DNA of 43,213 bases. Source: Deltaproteobacteria bacterium. GTDB lineage: Bacteria; Desulfobacterota; DSM-4660; Desulfatiglandales; HGW-15. The stretch spans positions 1-43,213 of the forward strand of contig JAFGDF010000361.1 in the NCBI GenBank assembly GCA_016932235.1, read 5' to 3'. Under the pieces are notes generated by a model. The model was not told where the DNA came from. It searched no databases and worked only from the letters and a program-made list of their open reading frames with translations. A program made the position numbers and the translations under genes. How positions within the stretch are numbered: the stretch's first letter is position 1; each line of letters opens with the position of its first letter. Shown here one piece after another: positions 24,983 to 34,575 of the stretch.

Positions 24983-25507
24983 TTATTTCATAAATGCATA
25001 AACTATTCCGAACACGATACCCTGGATGATCCAACCTATAACACAGACGCCCACAGCACGTAATGTGCTTGTGTAATCGAGGGCCTGTCTCACGGCAATA
25101 ACCATTGTAACAAGCATCCAGATACTGGCCAGTATCATAACAATAGCACCCAATCCGGGGATAATCCCTAACACCCTTATCACACCTGGAGAACTTGAGA
25201 ATCCTATTGCCCGAAGCAACTCTCCGTGGTCAGCTTTTGTTTCCGGAGCAGGAAATAATTTTGTTCCTATAACGTATATGAGATAAGACCAGATCAGCCA
25301 GCCTAACAAAGCTGTGACTGTTCCCCAGATTATTCCGCTAAAACCGCTGACAGTGATCGTTCCGATACCCGCCGCTATACTCGATATAAGAACGACTGCC
25401 ATTGATTGACCCAATGCCGCTTTATCAGCCTCTACCTCCTCATACAAGCTGATATCTAACTTGGCAGCACGGATCATGCGATCAAATAGGCTTTTCATGA
25501 TATCCAT
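24983..25507 (-). CDS. Yip1 domain membrane protein
   Basis: A 174-residue protein with about five membrane helices after a short cytosolic N-terminus (MIRAAKLDISLYEEVEADKAALGQS). Layout and motifs match bacterial YIP1-family proteins: glycine-rich helices and an SSSPGVIRVLGIIPGLGAIV segment. Role unknown. On the + strand, TATCCATCCTTTCG follows position 25500; read on the minus strand this gives AAGGATGG near the start, so M1 or M4 could be used. It lies downstream of, and on the same strand as, the SDR gene. Confidence 0.8.
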   Translation of the reverse strand: MDIMKSLFDRMIRAAKLDISLYEEVEADKAALGQSMAVVLISSIAAGIGTITVSGFSGIIWGTVTALLGWLIWSYLIYVIGTKLFPAPETKADHGELLRAIGFSSSPGVIRVLGIIPGLGAIVMILASIWMLVTMVIAVRQALDYTSTLRAVGVCVIGWIIQGIVFGIVYAFMK

Positions 25508-25599
25508 CCTTTCGTTCGTTGATTGTCTATCTGATTCTGTTTGCCATCTGAATCTGGTTGCAAGGGTTTACAGATTTGAAGCCCCTTTTTTATCAGGTG

Positions 25600-26397
25600 T
25601 CAGTTGGCCAGAGAATAGCCGCCGTCAATAGTAAAGACAGCCCCTGTGATCTGTTCGCTGGCATCGGAAGCAAGATAAACCGCCATAGCGCCGATCTCGA
25701 TCGGTTTTCCCCATCGTCCTGTGGGCGTATGTTCGGTCCAGAACTTGATATACGATTGTAATTCTTCCCCGCCCGCGGGTGTAAGATCGCTCTCAGTATA
25801 TCCGGGGGCGATGGCATTCACCCGAATCTTGTGAGGCGCCCATTCATGCGCGAGCATTTTGGTCATCCTGTTTACACCGGCTTTTGCTGTACTGTAGGAA
25901 ACCATCCTTTGAGGAAGGTTGACTATCTCAGCGGCATTGGACGAAATATTGATTATGCTGCCCCACCCCTGTTTTCGCATGTGCTTTGCAACCAACACGG
26001 ACATAACAAAGGTTCCGTTCAGATCCACGCCGATAACATCGTGCCAGTCTTTGAAGTCATTTTTATCGGCGTCTATGGAGTCAAAAAAGCGTGTAATACC
26101 GGCGTTGTTGATCAGAACATCGATTCTGCCAAAATCTTTTATCACATTTTCGACAACCCGTTCCGGATCACCCTTTTTTGTGATGTCACCCTGGTAGTAG
26201 ATCACCTTGGCCCCATACTGTGTTTTAAGTTGCTCGGCCACTTTTTCGCCTTTTTGAGCGTTTCTGGCCATGATCGCGACATTGGCTTCACATTGGCAAA
26301 AAGCATCAGCCATTCCCAGGCCCAAACCCTGATTGCCACCGGTGATGAGTACGTTTAAACCCTTTACACTGAATGCATCTTTCATCGATGTGATCAT
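25600..26397 (-). CDS. SDR family NAD(P)-dependent oxidoreductase
   Basis: A 265-residue classical short-chain dehydrogenase. It has the Rossmann motif TGGNQGLG near residues 20-27, INNAG around residue 92, the catalytic Ser of NISSNA, Tyr and Lys in YSTAK, the PGYTESDL segment and the C-terminal GAVFTIDGGYSLAN. It resembles gluconate-5-dehydrogenase and 3-oxoacyl reductase types. No glycine-rich insertion like those of mycofactocin-dependent SDRs is visible, so it probably uses free NAD(P). The minus-strand start has AGGAGGG about seven bases upstream, which supports M1. Substrate unknown. Confidence 0.9.
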   Translation of the reverse strand: MITSMKDAFSVKGLNVLITGGNQGLGLGMADAFCQCEANVAIMARNAQKGEKVAEQLKTQYGAKVIYYQGDITKKGDPERVVENVIKDFGRIDVLINNAGITRFFDSIDADKNDFKDWHDVIGVDLNGTFVMSVLVAKHMRKQGWGSIINISSNAAEIVNLPQRMVSYSTAKAGVNRMTKMLAHEWAPHKIRVNAIAPGYTESDLTPAGGEELQSYIKFWTEHTPTGRWGKPIEIGAMAVYLASDASEQITGAVFTIDGGYSLAN

Positions 26398-27004
26398 GGA
26401 AATCCCTCCTGTGACAGACTTTATGTGTATTTTTAATAAGAAATCCTTTCTGGTGGCGGAGTATAGGAGATTTGGCCCTGTGTGTCAAGAGTGTGTGGAG
26501 ATCCCTGGCCACCATCAAGGTGTCCGGAATGATCCAAATGATAATGAATGCACTTATTCTTAGACGCCCGCTTATTCCGCAGCAAGATTTGTCGAAGCGG
26601 CGTTCGAATGTGAGGCTCAGTCGAAGTCCCGAAATCGGGTCGCCAGGGGAATGTGTTCGCTCCATATTTTCAGTATATTTTGAAATCAGCCATTTGGAGG
26701 AGGGAGGCGCTCCATTGCGTCCGCGATCTTTCCGGCCATGACGAAGAATGCCCCTCCATTAAATCCCTCCCATGATGCAGTCCACCAGCCTCCCGTCCAC
26801 CTTTTAAAAGGGTGGAGAACACTTTCTCCTTTGCAAGAGCATAAGAAGCCCCTCTTTTTTAGAGAGATTTCGTGATACATTCCACCTTGACTTTTAAGTG
26901 CGGTTTATTCAAAAAAGCAAGGGTCTTCATGATTGACAGGATTCAACCAAGAGTGAGGAATGGAGACCACGGTGAGTGGCAATGGGAAGTTGCCTCATCC
27001 AGCT
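26398..27004. other. 607-bp intergenic region, repeat debris, no gene seen
   Basis: Short open frames here look like non-coding sequence. The stretch holds several simple inverted repeats (for example CCACC at 26797-26801 with GGTGG at 26811-26815 around TTTTAAAA). It also has a block around 26590-26645 (GTCGAAGCGGCGTTCGAATGT onward) of a kind common in intergenic repeats. It separates the MFS gene from the SDR gene on the minus strand, so the SDR probably has its own promoter here. Confidence 0.5.
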
Positions 27005-28261
27005 TCAGTCAGCCGCTGGCGGGTTGTTGCCAAGACGGGGAAGGGATAATAAGCTAATTATGCCGGCGACGGTCACGCCTAGAAATGTAAACCACGCGAC
27101 CTGGTAGCTGCCATAGTAGTCGAAAATCCAACCTGCCAACGGCGGGCCCAGGATGTTTCCCATGCTCAGGACCGCCATGCATGTCCCGACTACGGTGCCG
27201 GATTTCCCCCTGCCGAAGTATTCCAGCAGCATGGAAAATGCCATCGGAATGGGTCCCCCGAATCCCAGCCCGAAAAGTAACAGGAAAGGCAACAGTATCC
27301 ATCTTCCAAGATTATTAATATGGATAAGGAGTAACAGTGCCATGATGATCAGGATATAGCCTGAAACGGCAAGTCGCTTCTTGTCCAGCCTGTCACCTAA
27401 CCAGCCATAGCTGATACGACCCAGGATGCTGATCAGAGGGATTCCGCTTGCCACAAGGCTGGAAGACGTCCTTGATATGTCGATAGTGCTCAAATACGGC
27501 ATGATATGGGTCAATACCACGCTTACCGCCAGATAATGGCACAGAAAGCCCAGAGATATATGCCAGAAGGACCGGTTCGATAAGACCAGGCGTATTTTGA
27601 TCTTCGACTCATCATTCCGGGGAGGAGTGGACCATTCAGGGGAAGGCTGTTTTATTGCCTTATCGCCGTCCGGCAGATAGCCGTATTGCTCCGGTTTGTG
27701 CCGGACAATGAGCGAGAGTGGCAGGATAACGCAAAATGCGGCCAGGCCGATTATGACCATGGCAGTGCGCCAGCCGGTAAGATCGATCAGGCGGGTCACT
27801 AAAGGGACAAGGAGGCCTCCGGCGGCGCCGCCGCAAAGTGCAATGCCGGAAGCTATGGACAGGTTTCTACGGAACCAGTTCCCTACCACAGTCGTGAGCA
27901 TGAATGCCGCACAGGAGCCCAGACCTGTAGCCATCAGAAAAAAAGCGAAATAAAATGTTGCTATGGCGGTTGTTCGGCTCAGCAGTAAAAGCCCCAGGCC
28001 GATGAGGGTTCCCCCGGCGAAGATGAGCCTTCTCGGGCCGAAACGGTCGAAAAGAACACCTATCAATGGTCCCAGGAAGCTGGTTTCAAAACCGCGGATC
28101 GAGGCCGCAAAGGAAGCACGCGCATAGCTCCAGCCGAACTCTTTGACTAGAGGTTCAAGGATGGCAGTGAAACTGTAAAACACGACGCCATTGGCATAGG
28201 CTGATATGAAAAATACTGCGAAAACAATCCACCATCCGTAAAATATTTCAGGTTTTTTCAT
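27005..28261 (-). CDS. MFS transporter, oxalate/formate antiporter-like
   Basis: A protein of about 418 residues with twelve predicted helices. The N-terminal FYGWWIVFAVFF and the GVLFDRFGPRRL loop between helices 2 and 3 are typical of monocarboxylate-type MFS permeases. I chose the ATG at 28261, because AGGGG lies six bases before it, whereas the ATG at 28267 has the site directly abutting. It overlaps the preceding small gene by 14 bases. As part of the operon after the transhydroxylase-like enzyme, it may carry that enzyme's substrate or product; this is inference. Confidence 0.9.
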   Translation of the reverse strand: MKKPEIFYGWWIVFAVFFISAYANGVVFYSFTAILEPLVKEFGWSYARASFAASIRGFETSFLGPLIGVLFDRFGPRRLIFAGGTLIGLGLLLLSRTTAIATFYFAFFLMATGLGSCAAFMLTTVVGNWFRRNLSIASGIALCGGAAGGLLVPLVTRLIDLTGWRTAMVIIGLAAFCVILPLSLIVRHKPEQYGYLPDGDKAIKQPSPEWSTPPRNDESKIKIRLVLSNRSFWHISLGFLCHYLAVSVVLTHIMPYLSTIDISRTSSSLVASGIPLISILGRISYGWLGDRLDKKRLAVSGYILIIMALLLLIHINNLGRWILLPFLLLFGLGFGGPIPMAFSMLLEYFGRGKSGTVVGTCMAVLSMGNILGPPLAGWIFDYYGSYQVAWFTFLGVTVAGIISLLSLPRLGNNPPAAD

Positions 28262-28535
28262 GAACATCCCCTGGAGGATTCTGAAAAGCGCGTTGTTCGG
28301 ACTCCTTCACAGTGTCCAACATCACCTCCAAAGCCTGTAAAATGTTCTTTACGCCGTTTAGATATGAAACCGTAGCGTTTTTCTGGATTCCATTATCAAG
28401 CACGTTATTGGCAAGATCACGGATAATATCTCTCTGCGGGTGAAAGGCAGCCATGCTGGTCGCTATCTGTTTAATGACATCAATCTGCCCTGAGATATAA
28501 TGACGATATTCTTCGGTGTCTGTTAAATTATTCAT
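28248..28535 (-). CDS. Hypothetical 95-aa protein
   Basis: A small, predicted mostly helical soluble protein (residues such as HYISGQIDVIKQIATSM and VSYLNGVKNILQALEVML). Not recognised. The ATG at 28535 has AGGAG six bases upstream; an earlier in-frame ATG at 28559 has no such signal. It sits between the Mo/W enzyme and the MFS transporter and overlaps the latter, so it belongs to that operon, perhaps as an accessory or regulatory subunit. Confidence 0.7.
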   Translation of the reverse strand: MNNLTDTEEYRHYISGQIDVIKQIATSMAAFHPQRDIIRDLANNVLDNGIQKNATVSYLNGVKNILQALEVMLDTVKESEQRAFQNPPGDVHEKT

Positions 28536-28590
28536 ATTTACTCCTAACGGAAGGCTCATATATGAGAGTTGTCAGACAGCCTCTTAATCT

Positions 28591-31245
28591 CTATTTTTTC
28601 TCCAGCACTCTCTCTAGGCATAAACCTGCGCCATTATCATAAGGTCTTTCAAATGCCTCAGGGTACTTTTTTCTCAATTCATCCATGTCGGCTTTCCGCA
28701 CTTCGACCAGGAAACTGCTGACGACCATCCCGGTAGCGTTTTTGGAGGTTATATTGTGGGGTGTTATCGTGTTGATCGCCCCTCCCCTGTCTATTTTTCC
28801 GGGGACTATCGGGTCGTACCTGGCTCCATGGTCCATGTAGACGACGCCGGGCATGATCCTCTCCGTCACATAGGCGCCGCCAAGAACAACCCCCCTCTCA
28901 TTATAGACCTGGACCACGTCCCTGTGCTTAATGCCCCTTGCCGCGGCGTCAGCCGGATTAATCCACAGAGGTTCATACTTATAGCCGTCTGGTCCCATCA
29001 CCTTGCAGGTCTCTATCTCCCGTGTCCATGATATATCATCGCACTGGGCATGTACTCTCCAGCGGCCATGATTGGACATGATGAGCAGGGGATACTTTTT
29101 GGCCCTTTCACTTGAGAGCCTTTCATCATGACTTTCACCTTTTTCGATCCAACGTGGGACCGGCGGTCTTTCCTTATCATCAGGGAAGTGCCTGGCCAGA
29201 TTCTGGGCGTAAAATTCGATCTTGCCGGAAGGCGTCTTCAGGGGGTGGTTGTCCGGGTCGTCGTGAAATTCCTTCAAGCCGGCAGGAATTTTCTTCCAGT
29301 CCGGGTCTGTGGGGATGACATAATACCCTTTTTCATCGAATTCTTCATAGGTGACGATGTCCGGTATGCCGGAATTATCGAAAGTGATTTTTATCATTTC
29401 CTCAACCGTCTTTCCGCCGGTGTATGCCTCAAGGAGGCCGAGTTTTTCGGCGATCATGCAGACGATCTCGTAATCGCTTCTGGATTCACCCAAAGGCTCG
29501 ATGCACTTCTTGCTGCGTATAAGGGTGACAAACTGACCGCTTTCCACGTCGGAAGATATATCCTCTTCCTCAAATTTCGTGTTGACCGGCAGGATTATGT
29601 CGGCAAGCAGGCAATCGTTTTCCAGCCATGGGTGCTGGGCAAGGATGAATTCAACCTTCGGACTTTTTAATGCCTCGATGTAAGAATTGCCATCATTCCA
29701 GCATGTTATCCAGCAGGGGGTATCGGTCCATATCATGTGTATTTCCGAGCAGCCCTTTGCCGGATAGGTGTATTTCACGAACTGATCCTCCATTGTGCCG
29801 GGGAAGGAGGAGTTGCCGTACCAGCTTATGGGCGGATTTAGTATGGCATCATGGATGAGGTCCTTGGGAATAAACTGAGTCGGATTAATGGGCACAGGCG
29901 TGATAAGTTTCTCCAGTTCAGACCTGTTTTCGCCTTTCTCCTCAACCTCCACGGCCCGGGGACTTTTTACGTCTCCCACGATATAAGGAAACCTGATTAG
30001 ATCCGGAAATGTGCTGCTTATGGGCATAGGGCTTCTCTTTGGCTCCCATCGCGCGGACAGGCCCCATTCAAGCATTTTGACCTGGTGAGCTCCGGGTTTA
30101 CCCAATCCCTGCATGGCTAATAATAAGACCTCAAGCCTGCCGGGTTCGGTGGAATAGGCGCTCCTTATGCCCGGACCGCCGTTGCCGTGCGCTATCGATG
30201 TCCGGCTGGATGCCCATGCCCTGGCCAGGGCCTTGATAGTCGCCTCCGGGATCCCGGTTTTACGGGATGCCCATTCCGGGGTTTTCGGAATTCCATCATC
30301 CTTTCCTAAGACATAGGGTTCAAACTTTTCAAACCCAAAGGTGTGTGTGGCAACGTATTCTTTATCGTAAGTCCCTTCAGTAATCCAGATAAATGCTATG
30401 GCCAGCTGCAGGGCGGCATCGGTATTCGGCAGGATGGGGATCCACTTGTCGGCATGGACGGCTGCTCCATAATTAAGGTCAGGGCAGACATACACACACT
30501 TTATTCCGAGCTTTGAAAACCAGTAGCAGACACGGCTGGCCATTTGACCGTTAAATCCCCAGGGCGTGGTCTCGGGGTCACATCCCCAGAACAGCAGCAT
30601 CTCTGTGTTCTCTGCAATGTCCGGTATCAGGTTGCCGCCCGGAGTCATTTCGCCGACAGGTTCCATTCCCCAGGCATGCTTGGCTCCCCAGGCCCATCCC
30701 TCCCAGCTGTCCGGGTTCCTCATCTGCATCGTATAGCCGCCAAGCAACGCAAGGAGTTTATTGCAACATCCATGGGGAACATGGATATTCTTCCCTTCGC
30801 CGTGTCCGTCCGATTGGGCCAATATTGCTTCCGGCCCGTATTCTGCCTTTATCCTGTTTATTTCAGAGACTATGGTTTCCAGGGCCTCTTCCCATGAGAT
30901 CCTGACATACTTGCTCTTTCCCCTGCTTTCGGTGTTTCTCTCGCCTGCAGGGTCCCAGTCCACCCTCTTCAGCGGGTAGAGAATCCTGTTGGGGGAATAG
31001 ACCCTCTTTTTATAGGCCAGTCCAAAGGTAGGCGGCAATGTTTTCATGCCCGGCTCGAAGACCCGCCCGTGCGCTTCCATCTTCCAGGGATTAAACCTTT
31101 CCCTGTTATATTTCCAGTCGAAAGGAAACGGCCTGATCCTGACTATCTTCCCGTTGCTTGTATCCACCATGGACAAGTTCCCGTCGCGGGTGAAACCCAT
31201 CAGGCTGAGCCCTTTGATAAACGATTTTTCTTTTCTGTTTGTCAT
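28591..31245 (-). CDS. Molybdopterin enzyme resembling pyrogallol transhydroxylase large subunit
   Basis: An 884-residue DMSO-reductase-family protein without an N-terminal Fe-S motif or twin-arginine signal, so probably cytoplasmic. It resembles, as I recall it, the large subunit of pyrogallol-phloroglucinol transhydroxylase in many segments: NPDSWEGW (Asp179, Ser180; Ser would bind the metal), DPETTPWG, KCIEPLGESRSDYEIV and RGGAINTITPHNITSKNATGM. His148 probably matches the active-site His. The C-terminal molydopterin dinucleotide domain is complete. No iron-sulfur beta subunit lies nearby. Likely chemistry is hydroxyl transfer, hydration or reduction of a polyhydroxylated substrate; the precise substrate is unknown. 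GGAGAGGG precedes the start. It leads an operon with a small protein and an MFS transporter. Confidence 0.85.
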   Translation of the reverse strand: MTNRKEKSFIKGLSLMGFTRDGNLSMVDTSNGKIVRIRPFPFDWKYNRERFNPWKMEAHGRVFEPGMKTLPPTFGLAYKKRVYSPNRILYPLKRVDWDPAGERNTESRGKSKYVRISWEEALETIVSEINRIKAEYGPEAILAQSDGHGEGKNIHVPHGCCNKLLALLGGYTMQMRNPDSWEGWAWGAKHAWGMEPVGEMTPGGNLIPDIAENTEMLLFWGCDPETTPWGFNGQMASRVCYWFSKLGIKCVYVCPDLNYGAAVHADKWIPILPNTDAALQLAIAFIWITEGTYDKEYVATHTFGFEKFEPYVLGKDDGIPKTPEWASRKTGIPEATIKALARAWASSRTSIAHGNGGPGIRSAYSTEPGRLEVLLLAMQGLGKPGAHQVKMLEWGLSARWEPKRSPMPISSTFPDLIRFPYIVGDVKSPRAVEVEEKGENRSELEKLITPVPINPTQFIPKDLIHDAILNPPISWYGNSSFPGTMEDQFVKYTYPAKGCSEIHMIWTDTPCWITCWNDGNSYIEALKSPKVEFILAQHPWLENDCLLADIILPVNTKFEEEDISSDVESGQFVTLIRSKKCIEPLGESRSDYEIVCMIAEKLGLLEAYTGGKTVEEMIKITFDNSGIPDIVTYEEFDEKGYYVIPTDPDWKKIPAGLKEFHDDPDNHPLKTPSGKIEFYAQNLARHFPDDKERPPVPRWIEKGESHDERLSSERAKKYPLLIMSNHGRWRVHAQCDDISWTREIETCKVMGPDGYKYEPLWINPADAAARGIKHRDVVQVYNERGVVLGGAYVTERIMPGVVYMDHGARYDPIVPGKIDRGGAINTITPHNITSKNATGMVVSSFLVEVRKADMDELRKKYPEAFERPYDNGAGLCLERVLEKK

Positions 31246-31291
31246 TCGGTGTCCCTCTCCTGTAATAATCTTTAATATTCAATCCATAGAT

Positions 31292-32296
31292 CTATTCCCA
31301 GGATTCCATGAACTTTACGGCTAATTCTTTTGCTATCAGGGGAGCATTGCCTCCAGCTCGATTATTGACGATAACATTGACGTTAATCCCTTCCATGATC
31401 CCTTTATTTATTATCTCCACAGTATCGGAAATCATCTCGGGATTCATCATCCCGGCAATCATTTTGTCAAAGGGAAAAGCCTGAGCATAGGAATCCTGGT
31501 AATTTATTCTCAAAGGAGTCAGTAATCTGATAATACATTGTTTGTCGGAGTTATAAAAGACCCTATCTGATCTGATGAACTGTTTCCGAAGAGGAGGCAG
31601 CCAGGTCCAATGTGACAGAACATATCCGATGCCGTTTTTAAGGAGCATTTCAAAATATGTTTTTGTATGGTAAAAATCGGTCCTGATCTCAATGTGATAT
31701 CTAGTGTCCTTGGGAATTTTATTGAAAAATTCTCCGAGTTCGTCAATGTATTTTATTACGGGTATCCTGTCTGCCTTACGCAGATATTCCTGTTCAAAAA
31801 GAAATCCGATCAGATTATCCCCGAGTATGGCATTAGCCGGATCGTAGAATTGATTGGTAAACATCTCAGCGTTCAAGTAGCTAGGGTTATCTACCTGTTT
31901 ACCTGATTGCCAGTACCTCCGGGCGAAGATTACCTGAGGGACTTTTAGAATCACGCTGTCTCCATTTTTTAGATATCTATGATAGCTCTGCAGAACACGG
32001 TAGCTGGACGTCGGCTTTAGATCCTTGCTGAGCAATGGACGGTAGAATGTGGAGTCGATTTCAACTACCTGAAAATGCTGAAAATATTCCTGAACACTTT
32101 CTACCGGCAGGATTTCTTCTTTGAAAAATCTGTCTCCCACCTTATGGCTTCGGGAGGATAACTTGTATTTTCCTTGGGTGTATATCTGACCGAGCCAACC
32201 GGCATAGCGATCACTCGCTGTTCCAATTTTGATCTTAGGATGAAGATCGCAGAACATGAAATTATCCACGCTCCGCGTTTCGTAAGATTCTGTCAT
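31292..32296 (-). CDS. DUF72 domain protein
   Basis: A 334-residue TIM-barrel-like protein. It has features of the DUF72 (YecE) family: IKIGTASDRYAGWLGQIY at the start, FQVVEIDSTFYRPL, a VILKVPQ strand, the YHIEIRTDF strand and NNRAGGNAPLIAKEL near the end. The biochemical role of the family is not established. GAGGGG lies about seven bases before the ATG on the minus strand. It is ten bases downstream of the small GspE-N-like gene and shares its strand. Confidence 0.85.
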   Translation of the reverse strand: MTESYETRSVDNFMFCDLHPKIKIGTASDRYAGWLGQIYTQGKYKLSSRSHKVGDRFFKEEILPVESVQEYFQHFQVVEIDSTFYRPLLSKDLKPTSSYRVLQSYHRYLKNGDSVILKVPQVIFARRYWQSGKQVDNPSYLNAEMFTNQFYDPANAILGDNLIGFLFEQEYLRKADRIPVIKYIDELGEFFNKIPKDTRYHIEIRTDFYHTKTYFEMLLKNGIGYVLSHWTWLPPLRKQFIRSDRVFYNSDKQCIIRLLTPLRINYQDSYAQAFPFDKMIAGMMNPEMISDTVEIINKGIMEGINVNVIVNNRAGGNAPLIAKELAVKFMESWE

Positions 32297-32306
32297 CTTT
32301 GGCCCC

Positions 32307-32525
32307 TCAGGATGTTGGCCGGGTTTTTAATCCATCAAGCACCTCGTCAATCTCTCTGTGGGTAATATAGCCCAGCTCAAATAAGATTGTGCCTATCAGC
32401 CTGTGCCTTTTTTTCTCGATATTATCGTCAACCTGGGCAATAAGCGCATCAATGAGTTGGGCTTTTGTGATGAATCCTTTTTCCAGTGCAATTGTTCCAA
32501 AACGCAATTCTCTTTGATCGTTCAT
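32307..32525 (-). CDS. Small protein with GspE/PilB N-terminal-like fold
   Basis: A 72-residue protein with RFGTIALEKGFITKAQLIDALI and LIGTILFELGYITHREIDEVLD. This is the repeated 'long-to-short helix' pattern seen in the N-terminal domain of type II secretion/type IV pilus ATPases (MshEN-like), here as a stand-alone domain. Such domains can bind c-di-GMP, but too little is present to claim it. It is the first gene of a two-gene unit with the DUF72 gene. Confidence 0.8.
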   Translation of the reverse strand: MNDQRELRFGTIALEKGFITKAQLIDALIAQVDDNIEKKRHRLIGTILFELGYITHREIDEVLDGLKTRPTS

Positions 32526-32836
32526 TGATTAAAACTCCTGCAATGTGTATTGTCCAGACCTCGAGGCGTCAATCCCTGTGTCCCGTTATTGATCTATAAC
32601 TATATTAAAAAATTAAAAGTTTAACAATCTTGAAATAATTGCCCTTTTAGGCCATTATAAATTCAAAAATAATATATCCGGATGCCTTGCTGATGATTTT
32701 GATAAATCCTCCGAAATGGATCCAGGATAGGGATTTGCAGATTTAAAAGATGTTTATATTATGCTATAGATAAAAGCTTAGGGCTTTATCATAAAGGCTC
32801 CTAACGAATATTTAGATTTTAATAAGGAGGTGTTTA
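32526..32836. other. 311-bp AT-rich divergent intergenic region
   Basis: Lies between genes transcribed away from each other, so promoters in both directions are expected. The middle part is very AT-rich (around 32590-32680). No hairpin or repeat stands out, and no gene is seen. Confidence 0.5.
32735..32762 (+). promoter_or_regulatory. Candidate sigma70-type promoter for the thioesterase gene
   Basis: TTGCAG (32735-32740), a 16-base spacer and TATTAT (32757-32762) resemble -35 and -10 boxes, 75 bases before the ATG. This is visual pattern matching only in an AT-rich region. Confidence 0.3.
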
Positions 32837-33268
32837 ATGGGTAACTCCCTTAAGCCGGGCCTTGTTTTCGAATTCAAATATAAGGTTCCGGAGAACAAGA
32901 CAGTACCATATGTGTACCCTGATTTGCCCACCGGAGAGGATATGCCGAAAGTCTTCGCGACAGGCTTCATGGTAGGCCTGATTGAGCATACATGCATCCA
33001 GGTGATTAATCCCCATATTGACTGGCCGCGCGAACAATCCGTGGGCACCAAAATCAATGTCAGCCATATTGCCGCAACACCGCCTGGTTTTACGGTAACC
33101 GTAAAGGTCAAACTGGAGAAGGTGGAAGGGCGCAGGTTAAGCTTTTCGGTGGAGGCCCATGACGGAGTTGACAAGATATCCGAAGGGACTCATGAGCGAT
33201 ATATCATAAAAGCGGAAAAGTTCGGGAAAGCCCTGGCGGAGAAGGCTGCGATATCTGTGAATAAATAA
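32837..33268 (+). CDS. FlK-like thioesterase family protein
   Basis: A 143-residue hot-dog-fold protein similar to the fluoroacetyl-CoA-thioesterase-like family. It opens with SLKPGLVFEFKYKVPENKTVP, then FATGFMVGLIEHTCIQ with the conserved Glu-His, then VGTKINVSHIAATPPGFTV and the GRRLSFSVEAHDGVDKISEG ending. It probably hydrolyses a small acyl-CoA or works as a housekeeping thioesterase; substrate not determined. AAGGAGGTG precedes the ATG at a good distance. It stands upstream of dapL with a 67-bp gap. Confidence 0.88.
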   Translation: MGNSLKPGLVFEFKYKVPENKTVPYVYPDLPTGEDMPKVFATGFMVGLIEHTCIQVINPHIDWPREQSVGTKINVSHIAATPPGFTVTVKVKLEKVEGRRLSFSVEAHDGVDKISEGTHERYIIKAEKFGKALAEKAAISVNK

Positions 33269-33335
33269 TACTTGACTGGATCAGGCTATTATCACATCTT
33301 AAAACCCTTATTTTTTCATATGAGGATTAATAAAA

Positions 33336-34556
33336 ATGATCAGGATTAATGAAAATTATCTGAAGCTTCAGACTTCATACCTGTTTTCCGAGATTGCCAG
33401 GAGGGTCTCTTTATTTCAGGAGGCCAATCCCAATAGAAATGTAATCAAAATGGGCATAGGGGATGTTACCAGAGCACTGCCTGATGCGTGTATAAAGGCC
33501 TTTCACGCGGCCGTGGATGAGATGGCCGAGGATGCCAGTTTTAAGGGATACGGGCCGGAACAGGGCTATGATTTTTTACGCAGGGCTATTTCGAAGGAAG
33601 ATTATAAGACTCGTGGAGCTGATATAGAACCTGATGAGATCTTTATCTCCGACGGGGCAAAGTGCGATACCGGAAATATTCAGGAAATATTTTCAAATGA
33701 TATCAGAGTCGCAATCCCGGATCCGGTTTATCCCGTATATCTCGATACGAATGTCATGGCTGGCCGGACGGGAGAGTACGGTGATGGCCGTTTTAAAGGC
33801 CTGATCTATCTTGAATGCGTTAAGGAGAACAGGTTTATCCCCGACTTGCCCGGGGCGGCCGCGGATCTGATCTATCTTTGTTTCCCAAACAACCCGACCG
33901 GCTCAACCATCCGAAAGGAGGAACTGGCCAGATGGGTGAATTATGCTTTCGAAAACAGGGCAGTTATTCTCTATGATTCGGCCTATGAGGCCTTTATAAG
34001 GGAAGACGGCCTTCCCCGTTCAATCTACGAGATAGATGGCGCTCGCGAAGTCGCAATAGAGTTCAGGAGTTTTTCGAAGACCGCCGGCTTTACGGGCACC
34101 CGCTGCGCCTATACTGTCGTGCCCAGGGACTGTAGGGCCTTTGATTCGAATGGGAATAAGCACTTGCTGCATGCCCTCTGGAATCGCAGGCACACGACAA
34201 AATTTAATGGTGTTTCCTATCCGGTTCAAAGGGCTGCCGCGGCCGTATACACTGATGAAGGAAAAGCCCAGGTGAAGGATCTTGTGGATTATTACCTTAA
34301 AAATGCGGCCCATATCAAAGAAAAGATGACCGCTCTGGGGTTTGACTCCGTGGGAGGTGATAATTCCCCCTATATCTGGATTGACGGAAAAATGGAGTCC
34401 TGGGTCTTCTTTGACCTGCTTTTGAACAGGGCAGGCGTTGTCTGCACCCCGGGAGCCGGCTTCGGTAAATGCGGCGAAGGCTATATAAGAATAAGCGCGT
34501 TTAACAGTTATGAAAATGTTCTGAATGCCATGGAAAGGATCAGCGGCGTTTTTTAA
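33336..34556 (+). CDS. dapL: LL-diaminopimelate aminotransferase
   Basis: A 406-residue class I/II aminotransferase that matches DapL in length and sequence. It shows [68 protein letters not shown] and the PLP-lysine motif [11 protein letters not shown] with Lys248. It converts tetrahydrodipicolinate directly to LL-diaminopimelate with glutamate as amino donor, in lysine and peptidoglycan synthesis. The 3' end is followed 19 bases later by the epimerase gene. Confidence 0.95.
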   Translation: MIRINENYLKLQTSYLFSEIARRVSLFQEANPNRNVIKMGIGDVTRALPDACIKAFHAAVDEMAEDASFKGYGPEQGYDFLRRAISKEDYKTRGADIEPDEIFISDGAKCDTGNIQEIFSNDIRVAIPDPVYPVYLDTNVMAGRTGEYGDGRFKGLIYLECVKENRFIPDLPGAAADLIYLCFPNNPTGSTIRKEELARWVNYAFENRAVILYDSAYEAFIREDGLPRSIYEIDGAREVAIEFRSFSKTAGFTGTRCAYTVVPRDCRAFDSNGNKHLLHALWNRRHTTKFNGVSYPVQRAAAAVYTDEGKAQVKDLVDYYLKNAAHIKEKMTALGFDSVGGDNSPYIWIDGKMESWVFFDLLLNRAGVVCTPGAGFGKCGEGYIRISAFNSYENVLNAMERISGVF

Positions 34557-34575
34557 GGAGAATCGGGGAGAGATA

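Noticed and set aside
25600..26397. Mycofactocin-dependent nicotinoprotein SDR
   Set aside because: The family's insertion near the NAD-binding site is not seen; it looks like an ordinary SDR on the opposite strand and far from the mft genes.
26686..26880. 64-codon minus-strand open frame in the gap near the MFS gene
   Set aside because: Lies in repeat-like intergenic sequence with an internal near-palindrome; no coding signal.
29128..29670. 180-codon plus-strand open frame inside the Mo/W enzyme gene
   Set aside because: Antisense shadow of a conserved coding region, with no start signal.
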